Shown piece by piece: positions 44,559 to 52,805 of a DNA stretch of 64,000 nt; the stretch's first letter is position 1, and each line of letters begins with the position of its first letter. The position numbers were made by a program, and so were the translations under genes. The notes beneath the pieces are model-generated. The model saw only the letters and a list, made by a program, of their open reading frames with translations, was not told the origin of the DNA and did no database searches. Source of the stretch: Bacteroidota bacterium (lineage in GTDB: Bacteria > Bacteroidota > Bacteroidia > AKYH767-A > 2013-40CM-41-45); NCBI GenBank assembly GCA_016720935.1, contig JADKJP010000006.1, forward strand, positions 1,302,001-1,366,000. The letters run 5' to 3'.

Positions 44559-46940
44559 TTATTGCTTAATCAACCGGGTTCTTTCAGAGATTGATCCGTC
44601 CTCTTCAATGGCAAGAAAATAAATACCTGAAGTGAGATGCTCTCCTGTTTGAATAAGACCGGAATTGCCTGAAAGAGGTTTACTGATGATTTCCTGTCCC
44701 ATTGCATTCCAGACATGAAGAACAGCATTTGAATTTTCTTTCTTCAAGTGGTATTGAATATTGATCCTGTTTGAGAATGGATTTGGAAATACCTGCATTG
44801 AATTCCCGGATTCGACCTGATTTGGAATGCTGGTTGCCAGTGCACCTGTTAATTGAAACTGATCGATGGCTCCTTCGACAATATGTCCGGGTGAATTGTC
44901 CGCAATTTCCACGATAAGTTGCATGTTTGAAGTAGGTTGAATGTATGCAGAAATGAGGAAACTGCTTTGAGTCCATACAGGAGAACCATTGGTGTTGTCG
45001 ATATTCTCAATTGTGACAGTTGTTGTTCCATTGCTCAATTTTACCTGCATGGAATCATTTGGAGTGCTGCTGCCACCGAAATTTGTGAACCAACGATAAT
45101 ACTCAACAGATGGATCCAGGTAAATTGTCGCATCGAAAACAGGTGAAGTTAAAATGGTATTTCCGTTGTCAACGTCATTCGACGAATAAGAACCAACTCC
45201 GTTATCTGTTACAAAACACTTGTCTGAACAATCGCCGGTTACATCGAATTCAGGATTAACCGGAGCTCCTGTATTCGAAAATGTTCCATAAGGTTCTCCC
45301 CTTTCCCATGCATTTAATGATGAGCCGTTGACTGTCCATCCAAAATCAAGGGAGAAATCATCGTAATATCCCCGGTTGAGTTGGAATGAATCCGTTAGTG
45401 CGGCATCAACTACTGTAATCGAAGAACACTGTGTTACATTGCCCCATTTTCCAACCAGGATATCATAAGTTCCGGCAATGATTCCGGGAAATGAATAAAT
45501 ACCCTGACTGTTGGTTGTTGTTGTGAGATCAAAATCGGAATTGGTCAATTGAACGGTTGCGCCTTCAATCAGATCTCCTGAAGGCACTTCTGTGACTACT
45601 CCGGAAATTTCATAAGATGGTAAAGGAGCAAGCTGAACATCCTGTGTCGTAACAATGCCATTTGCAAGCACTACTCCACTGATCGTTTTCGGGAAATAAC
45701 CGGGTTTGGAATACAACACGTCAACAGTCCCGGCAATAGCCATTCCTGACTGATAAAAACCGCTTGAATTAGAAGTTCGGAAAATGCCGGCCCCAAGAAT
45801 TTCTGCCCTTGCACCCGGAATAATAATACCACTTATAGAATCAGTAATCGTTCCTTCAAGATAACAGCCACGAACGTAAGTAGGACTAAGTACAAATAAT
45901 CCATTATCAATGTCAGAAGCTACAATAGTTCCGGAAGGAAGAAAAGGATAAACACCCCAGCAACCATTGAATCCATTCCCGCTTCCCTGAGTGTAAGTAT
46001 CATAATGTCCTACTTCAATGGGATTGCCCGGCCGGCTGACATCGGTAATGACCACTCCTTCTTTGTACCAGGAAGTAATTGCAAAATTATTGAGGATATG
46101 TGTATTGTGTACGATGGCGCCTGACCCTGCAGCAGTTTGAAAACGGGATAGTTCTGTGATGTTACTCAAATCAGAAATATCGTATTCGGCCAGGAAAGAA
46201 TTCGAATTTTCGTCAGTGGTAAATACTCTTTTGTGGTCAGCAGACAACCAGGTGTTATGTGTAAAAGCTGTCGGTGTGGATTGAGTGGCTAACAAGACCG
46301 GATTTGATTTATTCCTGACATCAACTACAGTGAAAAAACCTGAATAAATGTGCGATTCGTATAATGTATCATTGTCCACAAATCCATCATGAACATAAGC
46401 CGGTTGCCCGCCACCTGGGAAAGTATACTGACCTGCATAAGTCGGATTCAGAGGATCCGCAAGATCCAGGAACAATGTATTTCCATCCCCAATATTACTA
46501 CCATACAAATAAAGAAAACCGGTTGTAGTATCGCAATGCAATGCATGAATTGAATTCAGCTGACCTGCAATTGCACCATCTCCTGTATAATGTGTACTGC
46601 TAATGCTTGCAGGAAGCAGGCTAAGATCAACAATGGTAAGTCCGCCTCCGCCTTCTGTGGTCACATATGCGTATTTTCTGTATGTTTTGACTTCTCTCCA
46701 TTCAGAAATTGCATCATTTACTGTGAATTTGATAACCGGACTGGACGGAATTGTGACATCAACGATTGACAATCCAAAATCAGTTCCTACAAGCGCGTAC
46801 TCATTTCCCAATGAATCAACATATCCACCGATATTAGCCAGGGCTGAATTACCATAACTAAGGTTTGCCATTAGTTGCAGGTTTTGGGAATATGCTTGGA
46901 AACTTAGCAACAGTCCGAACAGCAGTACAATTCTTTTCAT
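44559..46940 (-). CDS. Secreted choice-of-anchor B protein with two regulatory-like domains and T9SS domain
   Basis: 793 residues: signal peptide (MKRIVLLFGLLLSFQAYS), LVIVD propeller (about 20-365; EYALVGTDFGLSIVDVTIP, HYTGDGAIAGQLNSIHAL), carboxypeptidase-regulatory-like domain 1 (CYLEGTITDSISGIIIPGAR), domain 2 (YEISGVVTEVPSGDLIEGAT), a MAM/anchor-J-like beta-sandwich (about 525-690; YYDDFSLDFGWTVNGSSLN) and a T9SS sorting domain (QVFPNPFSNRINIQYHLKKE). It is a longer paralogue of the gene at 10578-12170, with the second domain and the sandwich added. Function unknown. Confidence 0.88.
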   Translation of the reverse strand: MKRIVLLFGLLLSFQAYSQNLQLMANLSYGNSALANIGGYVDSLGNEYALVGTDFGLSIVDVTIPSSPVIKFTVNDAISEWREVKTYRKYAYVTTEGGGGLTIVDLSLLPASISSTHYTGDGAIAGQLNSIHALHCDTTTGFLYLYGSNIGDGNTLFLDLADPLNPTYAGQYTFPGGGQPAYVHDGFVDNDTLYESHIYSGFFTVVDVRNKSNPVLLATQSTPTAFTHNTWLSADHKRVFTTDENSNSFLAEYDISDLSNITELSRFQTAAGSGAIVHNTHILNNFAITSWYKEGVVITDVSRPGNPIEVGHYDTYTQGSGNGFNGCWGVYPFLPSGTIVASDIDNGLFVLSPTYVRGCYLEGTITDSISGIIIPGARAEILGAGIFRTSNSSGFYQSGMAIAGTVDVLYSKPGYFPKTISGVVLANGIVTTQDVQLAPLPSYEISGVVTEVPSGDLIEGATVQLTNSDFDLTTTTNSQGIYSFPGIIAGTYDILVGKWGNVTQCSSITVVDAALTDSFQLNRGYYDDFSLDFGWTVNGSSLNAWERGEPYGTFSNTGAPVNPEFDVTGDCSDKCFVTDNGVGSYSSNDVDNGNTILTSPVFDATIYLDPSVEYYRWFTNFGGSSTPNDSMQVKLSNGTTTVTIENIDNTNGSPVWTQSSFLISAYIQPTSNMQLIVEIADNSPGHIVEGAIDQFQLTGALATSIPNQVESGNSMQVFPNPFSNRINIQYHLKKENSNAVLHVWNAMGQEIISKPLSGNSGLIQTGEHLTSGIYFLAIEEDGSISERTRLIKQ

Positions 46941-47330
46941 CTGATGATATTTTTTGCAAGAACGTTTGTTTCAGGTTCACAATCAAATTCAATTCTGAAT
47001 ATCGCATGAAATTCTTGTTATCTTCTAACTATTTGCTTTTTCAAAATGATTGAAATTCTCGGGGAAATTCAATTTCGGATCTATCCGGGATGAAAATTAA
47101 CAATGGCTTCTCCTTCAAAATTGCAGAACTGGCCTTTTTAGAGACTTGTGCATGAAACCTATCAGTAAAATGAACACTCGAGATACAATAACGCATAAGA
47201 ATCTCTATTTCAATATGTTAACAACTTCAGTTGATTTAAAAGACGTTTTATTGAGAAGATTTGACCTCTGATTTTATTCTGAATTGCACAATTGAATGTT
47301 GATTAATTGGGGCATTTAATCCCAAAAATC
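46941..47330. other. Intergenic region upstream of the SPT-like gene
   Basis: AT-rich and gene-free between divergent genes. I see no conserved small ORF, RNA or repeat in it beyond the promoter at 47331-47360. Confidence 0.6.
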
Positions 47331-47360
47331 TTTGATTTTAAACGAAAATACTTACTTTTG
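47331..47360 (+). promoter_or_regulatory. Promoter of the SPT-like gene
   Basis: TTTG (47331-47334), 18-nt spacer, TACTTTTG (47353-47360), both exact, giving a leader of roughly 90 nt. Confidence 0.75.
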
Positions 47361-47456
47361 CTAAGCGACCTTTTGTATGCAAAGTTCAATTGAATGCTGA
47401 AGGATATTTTCGATTTGTGACATTGGTTTTTTTATAAAAATTAAAAAAAAGAAGAA

Positions 47457-48698
47457 GTGGATTTATTCGAAAAATTAAAAAAGAACAGAGGACCTATCGG
47501 CCAGCATGCAAAGGATTCGCATGGTTATTTCACTTTTCCAAAACTCGAAGGTGATATTGGAACAAGGATGGTTTTTCGTGGAAAAGAACGTTTGATCTGG
47601 AGTCTGAATAATTACCTGGGATTAGCGAATCATCCGGAAGTAAGGAAAGCGGATGCGGAAGCTGCCGCAAAATTCGGATTTGCTACTCCGATGGGAGCCC
47701 GAATGATGTCAGGAAATTCAAATTACCATGAACAGCTGGAAAGCGAGCTTTCTACTTTCATGAGTAAGGAAGATACAATTTTGTTGAATTTCGGCTATCA
47801 GGGAATGGTATCCGCGATTGATTGCCTGGTTGATCGTCATGATGTAATTGTTTACGATAGTGAAAGTCATGCCTGTATTATTGATGGTGTTCGTTTACAC
47901 ATGGGAAAACGTTTTGTTTTTCCTCACAATGATATAGCGAATTGCGAAAAGCAATTGGAACGCGCCACCCGAATTGTTGAAGAAACCGGAGGTTCTATAC
48001 TTCTGATTACCGAAGGTGTTTTTGGTATGAGTGGTGATATGGGACGATTGAAAGACATAGTTGAATTGAAGAAGAAGTTCCAGTTCCGTCTTTTTGTTGA
48101 CGATGCCCATGGTTTTGGCACAATGGGTAAAACCGGTGCCGGAACAGGTGAAGAACAAGGAGTACAAGATCAGATAGATATCTATTTCGGAACATTTGCC
48201 AAGAGTATGGCAATGATCGGAGGTTTCATTTCAAGTAGTGAGGATGTGGTGGAATATTTGCGTTACAATATGCGTTCGCAGATTTTCGCTAAATCCATGC
48301 CGATGCCATTGGTTCTCGGAGCTTTGAAACGTCTTGAATTGTTGCGTAGTCAGCCAGAGATGAAAGACAATCTCTGGAAAATTGTGAATGCACTCCAGAA
48401 TGGTTTGAAAGAAGCCGGATTTAATATTGGTAAAACACAATCTCCTGTGACTCCTGTATATATGAATGGGAGCATCGGAGAAGCGACCAACCTCATTTAT
48501 GATATGCGTGAGAACCATGACATCTTCTGTTCCATGGTTGTTTACCCTGTTGTACCCAAAGGAATCATCATTCTTCGCCTCATCCCTACCGCGGTACATT
48601 CGCTGGAAGATGTGAGCTATACTATTGATGCTTTCCGTAAAGCCTATGTAAAATTAAAAGCCGGAGAATACATGTCGGATAAAATTGCAGCATTCTGA
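47457..48698 (+). CDS. Serine palmitoyltransferase-like alpha-oxoamine synthase
   Basis: 413-residue PLP enzyme. Visible: the loop SLNNYLGLANHPEVRKADAE, substrate/PLP-site VDDAHGFGTMGKTGAGTGEE and the PLP lysine in GTFAKSMAMIGGFIS. In Bacteroidota this form condenses serine with an acyl-CoA as the first step to sphingolipids; KBL or BioF are the alternatives. The TFAKS motif and a 400-residue length favour SPT. Start is GTG 47457. It stands alone, 79 bp ahead of the histone-like gene. Confidence 0.85.
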   Translation: MDLFEKLKKNRGPIGQHAKDSHGYFTFPKLEGDIGTRMVFRGKERLIWSLNNYLGLANHPEVRKADAEAAAKFGFATPMGARMMSGNSNYHEQLESELSTFMSKEDTILLNFGYQGMVSAIDCLVDRHDVIVYDSESHACIIDGVRLHMGKRFVFPHNDIANCEKQLERATRIVEETGGSILLITEGVFGMSGDMGRLKDIVELKKKFQFRLFVDDAHGFGTMGKTGAGTGEEQGVQDQIDIYFGTFAKSMAMIGGFISSSEDVVEYLRYNMRSQIFAKSMPMPLVLGALKRLELLRSQPEMKDNLWKIVNALQNGLKEAGFNIGKTQSPVTPVYMNGSIGEATNLIYDMRENHDIFCSMVVYPVVPKGIIILRLIPTAVHSLEDVSYTIDAFRKAYVKLKAGEYMSDKIAAF

Positions 48699-48776
48699 TC
48701 TGAATAAAATGGTTGCACACCTTTAATTAAAATGAACCAATCCTCACCCCATAATTAACTTTAAACCCAAAACACG

Positions 48777-48962
48777 ATGAAAGAGTACGAAAAAATCAAA
48801 CAGCTCGTTGCGGCTATTGAAGAAGACGTCATCAAGTTTTCTGAAAAAGGGAATGCTGCTGCTGGTACACGCGTTCGCAAAGGCTTGCAGGAAATCAAAC
48901 GTGCATGTCAGGACATGCGTGATGCCATTCAGGATCTGAAGAAAACCGACGAACCTTCCTGA
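48777..48962 (+). CDS. Histone H1-like (Hc1) DNA-binding protein
   Basis: 61 residues, MKEYEKIKQLVAAIEEDVIK at the start, GNAAAGTRVRKGLQEIKRAC at the core. The GNxAAGTRxRKxLQE pattern is typical of the small Bacteroidota histone H1-like family. It probably helps compact the nucleoid. Here the protein is not very basic and ends DLKKTDEPS rather than in a long lysine tail. A strong terminator follows. Confidence 0.85.
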   Translation: MKEYEKIKQLVAAIEEDVIKFSEKGNAAAGTRVRKGLQEIKRACQDMRDAIQDLKKTDEPS

Positions 48963-48989
48963 TTCTGTTCTTCTAAAAATAATCACCTT

Positions 48990-49022
48990 GAACCCGACCG
49001 GTACGCTGGTCGGGCTTTTTTA
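48990..49022 (+). terminator. Terminator after the histone-like gene
   Basis: 7-bp GC-rich stem (48993-48999 with 49008-49014, loop of 8) followed by CT6. Confidence 0.85.
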
Positions 49023-49212
49023 TTTGGACCTTTTTTGAAGAAAGAATGTTGAACTTCAATTTAAAACTGAAAGTTTGTAGGTGATGCAGAAGGCAAACCC
49101 GTGTCAGAATATTCAATAAGAATTCTAAGGTTTGTAAATTGCTAATGGACCCAAATTAAAATTTGAAAGAGGGAACTTTATCTCACGGTAATAAAAAAGT
49201 GGAAGGGCAAGG

Positions 49213-49308
49213 GTGAGAGTAAGAGTAAGAGTAAGTGTAAGAGTAAGAGTAAGTGTAAGTTTTAAGTTTTAAGTACTTGAAACTTACTCTTACACTTACT
49301 CTTACTCT
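49213..49308. repeat. Inverted array of GTAAGA/GTAAGT hexamers
   Basis: The left part (about 49213-49259) is eight or so hexamer units of GTAAGA/GTAAGT type; the right part (49283-49308) is the reverse complement. 49222-49247 and 49283-49308 are a perfect 26-bp inverted repeat separated by 35 nt. The spacer itself has a weak palindrome (AAGTACTT). It ends 7 bp before the 3' end of tRNA-Met. Confidence 0.85.
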
Positions 49309-49314
49309 ATTAAG

Positions 49315-49388
49315 TAGCGAAGGGGGGAGTCGAACCCCCGACCTCAGGGTTATGAATCCTGCGCTCTAACCATCTGAGCTACCTCGCC
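49315..49388 (-). tRNA. tRNA-Met (CAT anticodon)
   Basis: 74 nt, minus strand, from GGCGAGG at 49388 to discriminator A at 49315. All stems form: acceptor GGCGAGG/CTTCGCT (two G-U), D-arm AGCTCAGATGGTTAGAGC, anticodon loop TTCATAA, T-arm GGTTCGACTCC. CCA is not encoded. The lack of initiator features (the first pair is G-U, anticodon stem without GGG/CCC) points to elongator Met; a tRNA-Ile2 read with lysidine cannot be fully excluded. Confidence 0.9.
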
Positions 49389-49399
49389 AAAAAGGGCTG

Positions 49400-49430
49400 C
49401 AAATATCGCCATTCCTTTCTTTTTCGCAAA
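49400..49430 (-). promoter_or_regulatory. Promoter of tRNA-Met
   Basis: Minus strand: TTTG (49427-49430), 19-nt spacer, GATATTTG (49400-49407), one mismatch in the -7 box, then CAGCCC as at rpmG. Confidence 0.7.
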
Positions 49431-49437
49431 GAAAATT

Positions 49438-50181
49438 TTAGGATCTGCCTTCTTCGCTGAGCATTTTTGTATTGTGTTTCAGAGTCCTGAGAACCAAAGT
49501 CATGACAACTGAAATGCCCAATACATACAGAAATTTCTTTCCAACACTAAAAGTTCCATAGCGGAAAAAGCCCATCAGCACTTCCACATAAACGAATCCG
49601 ATGACCGTTGCCAATACACCGGAATATTCTCTTCTAAGTACACTTTTCATTGAGAATGGAATGTCACTCTTTCTGAAAGTACTCCATTGAGGAATAAATG
49701 CAGGTACTTTGAGTGACCAGTCCATATATGTTTGCCCGAATTTTTTTTCAAGAAATCGTTCTTCCGCGAACATGATGCGTTCATAATAGAGCCAGTACAG
49801 CAGGCTTACAATGATTACAAACGCAAAATTGTGAGTGAATACAACAATTCCTATCCACATGAGGTAATTTCCGAGGTACAAAGGGTGTCTTACTGTGGAA
49901 TAGATTCCGCTTGTATTCAGTGATTCCGCTACCTGGTTTTCAGTATTTCTACCGGAAGTTCCTCTTGGGGTTGTTCCGATGGTATAGGCTCTTACAATAA
50001 AACCGAGAAAACTGAGCAGCACAGCTGTATAATTGATTAGTGTGCTGAGTGTCGGATTGAGCTGAGTATAATCTGTAAAATAAACAGCTGGTATTGCCAA
50101 AAGGAAAAGGACCACAGGAATCTGCCCTCTTCGTTTGAACAGCCAGTTTCCCGAATTTTCAAAAGAATGTAGAAGTGCCAT
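49438..50181 (-). CDS. Isoprenylcysteine carboxyl methyltransferase family membrane protein
   Basis: 247 residues with about six membrane helices. The family motif is NTSGIYSTVRHPLYLGNYLM followed by E/RF (AEERFLEKKFGQTYMDW), which binds S-adenosylmethionine in ICMT/PEMT-type enzymes. Lipid or small-molecule methylation is likely; no substrate can be named. It may share the promoter region with tRNA-Met, its neighbour downstream, by read-through only. Confidence 0.85.
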   Translation of the reverse strand: MALLHSFENSGNWLFKRRGQIPVVLFLLAIPAVYFTDYTQLNPTLSTLINYTAVLLSFLGFIVRAYTIGTTPRGTSGRNTENQVAESLNTSGIYSTVRHPLYLGNYLMWIGIVVFTHNFAFVIIVSLLYWLYYERIMFAEERFLEKKFGQTYMDWSLKVPAFIPQWSTFRKSDIPFSMKSVLRREYSGVLATVIGFVYVEVLMGFFRYGTFSVGKKFLYVLGISVVMTLVLRTLKHNTKMLSEEGRS

Positions 50182-50315
50182 ATGAATTTCGGCGAAGGTA
50201 GCCGAAAGATTGAGAATTTGCGAGCATTTTCAAATATTTAAAAGCTTTCATTCAGAAATAATGACTATCTTGGGCGCCCGAGTAAAAAATCAATTATTTT
50301 CAAACAAAATTTAGA

Positions 50316-50729
50316 ATGACAATTGTGAAGCCGGAAACCAAAACGAATAAGAAACAAAAGTATACTCTTGAATTTGAGATAAAATCTTCTCCCAAGATTC
50401 TTTATAACTATTTAAGTACTGCCAGTGGCCTGGAAGAATGGTTTGCTGATAAGGTAAATATTCGTGAAGGAGATTTTATTTTTCATTGGGAAGGCAGCGA
50501 ACAGCGCGCCCGTATCATCAATAAAAAAGAAAATCAGCTGGTTCGGTATAAATGGCAGACTGAAGACAAAAAGGACGACACCTATTTTCAATTTGAGATC
50601 GTTCAGGATGAAATCACGTCAGATGTTGCCTTAATTGTAACTGATTTTGCAACAGATGATGAAAAAGAAGAAAATGCGCTTTTATGGAATAGTCAGATAC
50701 ACAATCTGATGCACCATATCGGATCCTGA
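50316..50729 (+). CDS. START-like / SRPBCC domain protein
   Basis: 137 residues. A Bet v1-like fold of the Aha1/START type: KYTLEFEIKSSPKILYNYLS, ASGLEEWFADKV, DFIFHWEGSEQRARI and the C-terminal helix ALLWNSQIHNLMHH. It probably binds a hydrophobic ligand; role unknown. It ends directly next to the stop of the opposite-strand gene (50729/50730), with no spacer or terminator. Confidence 0.82.
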   Translation: MTIVKPETKTNKKQKYTLEFEIKSSPKILYNYLSTASGLEEWFADKVNIREGDFIFHWEGSEQRARIINKKENQLVRYKWQTEDKKDDTYFQFEIVQDEITSDVALIVTDFATDDEKEENALLWNSQIHNLMHHIGS

Positions 50730-51338
50730 TCAGATCAGCACTTCTTTCAGCATTAGCCAGGTTTCTTTTCCAAAGTCACCCATTTCTTCATAATGGAATG
50801 TTGTGAGCCTGCGACTGATTTTCACAAACTTTAATTGTTCAAGTCTACTGGAATCGTGTTCTTTCAGCCACTGGTCCAGAACCATGTAATTATCGCTTCC
50901 AAAATGATATTCCCATGGAGAATCAGGATGGATGCATAGATAAAATTCTTTGCCTCTCAGTTTATTAATGTTTTTGCTCAACGAAGGCCGAAGTATTTCC
51001 AATGCATCTCCCTGGAGATGAATTGTAAAACTGAATTCATTTCCCCACCAATACATTGTTCGGAATGCAAAAATGGATTCCTTACTGAATAAACGTGGAT
51101 AGTCAAGTACAAAATAAGGCAGCAGTCTGTAATTCTCACCCCTGAATATTTTTCCTGATTTGGCGTTCAATCCTTGAAATGGGAATGGATTGTTTTTTTC
51201 AATATTTTCCAGTGTATCGCATAGATCTCCAAGGAGCTTTACAATACCCTTGGAAACGCGATGTTTCACCATGAAAAATTCGATGTTCTGAAGTACCTCC
51301 AGTTCCTCGGAACTAAATTTCAATTTACTAACTTGCAC
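50730..51338 (-). CDS. Hypothetical protein, 202 residues
   Basis: No family recognised. Begins VQVSKLKFSSEELEVLQNIE at a GTG; helical first third (MVKHRVSKGIVKLLGDLCDT), then beta-rich (FRGENYRLLPYFVLDYPRLF, TMYWWGNEFSFTIHLQG) and ends ETWLMLKEVLI. No signal or membrane segment. The start is set by its divergent neighbour lptF at 51367 and the ORF beyond it has no coding character. The pattern YRLLPYFVLDYPRLFxKE and EFSFTIHL suggests a conserved Bacteroidota family. Confidence 0.75.
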   Translation of the reverse strand: MQVSKLKFSSEELEVLQNIEFFMVKHRVSKGIVKLLGDLCDTLENIEKNNPFPFQGLNAKSGKIFRGENYRLLPYFVLDYPRLFSKESIFAFRTMYWWGNEFSFTIHLQGDALEILRPSLSKNINKLRGKEFYLCIHPDSPWEYHFGSDNYMVLDQWLKEHDSSRLEQLKFVKISRRLTTFHYEEMGDFGKETWLMLKEVLI

Positions 51339-51366
51339 ATCTTTCGATTTAAAGGGTAAAGATAAC

Positions 51367-52782
51367 GTGAAGAAATTAACACTGCTGCTCCTTCGTTCTT
51401 TTGCCGGACCCCTGGTGCTGACTTTTCTGATAGCCCTTTTTGTCTTGTTGATGCAATTTCTGTGGAAATACATCGACGATCTTGTAGGCAAAGGGTTGGA
51501 ATGGTACATCGTTGCGAAACTGATGGTGTACGTTTCAGTAACGCTTGTACCACTTGCATTGCCTTTGTCCATCCTTCTATCTTCCATCATGACCTTCGGA
51601 AATTTGGCGGAGCATTTTGAACTTACAGCCTGCAAAGCCGCAGGGATTTCCTTACAAAGGGTCATGCGTCCATTGATGATCACCGCAGTGCTGATATGTT
51701 TTGGGGCATTCTTCTTTTCAAATTATGTGCTTCCAATCGCGAATCTCAAAATGAATGCCTTGCTGTACGATGTTCGTCAGCAAAAACCTGCTCTGTTGAT
51801 CAAGGAAGGAATTTTTTATAATGGCATTGATGGTTATTCAATTCGCGTTGCTAAAAAAGACGAGGACGGACAAACGCTGCACAATATTATGATCTATGAT
51901 CACAGTGCTAACCGGGGGAATCTGAAAGTAATCATGGCGGAGAAAGGGAAAATGGCGATGTCTGATGACGAGCGTTTTCTTATACTGACCTTATTTAAAG
52001 GTACAAGTTACGAGGAACAGGAAAGTGAACGTGGACGTGCCGCTCATCCAATGATGCGAACGGAATATGAAGAAGAAAGAATTCGTTTTGATTTAAGTTC
52101 GTTTAAACTAACACGCACCAATGAACAACTTTTCAAAGACAATTACCAGATGCTGAATCTGGATCAATTGTCAATGGCTGCTGATAGTCTGGACAAAAAA
52201 ATCGCGCAACGAAAAAAGGAATTTTTTGAACGATTGACTGCTTCTCTAAACGTTGATACCAACCTGAACAGTTATTCGAAAGAAGTAAAACAAACATTGA
52301 AAGAATCCGAAATGGTTTCAAACTTCGCGCCATCACGCAGGGATATGATTACCTCATCCGCATTATATGCGGCACGAAACATCAAAAGCATGTCTGATGA
52401 CGCGATGCAGGATATCGATATCAAGTCAAGGAATCTGGCAAAACACAATATCGAGTGGAACAGGAAATTTACCTTATCGTTCGCGTGTTTGATTCTTTTC
52501 TTTATTGGAGCGCCCTTGGGAGCGATCATCCGAAAAGGAGGATTAGGGATGCCTGTGGTAGTATCGATTTTGTTTTTTGTGACCTATCATGTGATTTCCA
52601 TTTCGGGAGAAAAATTCGCACGGGAAGGTGTTATCCCTCCTTTTAAAGGAATGTGGATATCATCCATTGTTCTGCTTCCAATAGGAATTTTCCTCACTTA
52701 TAAAGCCACTACTGATTCCGCTCTTTTTGACCGGGATTCTTATATCAGGTTCTTCAAAAGACTCGCCCGTAAAAAATCCTGA
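51367..52782 (+). CDS. LptF/LptG family permease
   Basis: 471 residues. Membrane helices about 10-35, 55-80 and 100-120, a periplasmic beta-jellyroll (about 130-270) with an inserted charged helical part (about 250-320), and three C-terminal helices (LSFACLILFFIGAPLGAIIR is the conserved one). Subunit of the LPS transporter LptB2FG that extracts lipopolysaccharide from the inner membrane. Bacteroidota often encode one F/G homologue per locus. Start GTG 51367 gives MKKLTLLLLRSFAGP. Confidence 0.92.
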   Translation: MKKLTLLLLRSFAGPLVLTFLIALFVLLMQFLWKYIDDLVGKGLEWYIVAKLMVYVSVTLVPLALPLSILLSSIMTFGNLAEHFELTACKAAGISLQRVMRPLMITAVLICFGAFFFSNYVLPIANLKMNALLYDVRQQKPALLIKEGIFYNGIDGYSIRVAKKDEDGQTLHNIMIYDHSANRGNLKVIMAEKGKMAMSDDERFLILTLFKGTSYEEQESERGRAAHPMMRTEYEEERIRFDLSSFKLTRTNEQLFKDNYQMLNLDQLSMAADSLDKKIAQRKKEFFERLTASLNVDTNLNSYSKEVKQTLKESEMVSNFAPSRRDMITSSALYAARNIKSMSDDAMQDIDIKSRNLAKHNIEWNRKFTLSFACLILFFIGAPLGAIIRKGGLGMPVVVSILFFVTYHVISISGEKFAREGVIPPFKGMWISSIVLLPIGIFLTYKATTDSALFDRDSYIRFFKRLARKKS

Positions 52783-52805
52783 TTTGTAACGCATTCCTTT
52801 CATTT

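Noticed and set aside
49213..49308. CRISPR array
   Set aside because: Repeat units are 6 bp without spacers; no cas genes in the window.
51340..51683. N-terminal extension of the 202-residue minus-strand gene into lptF
   Set aside because: The extension is antisense to the conserved LptF N-terminus and has no protein-like pattern; GTG 51338 is a better start.
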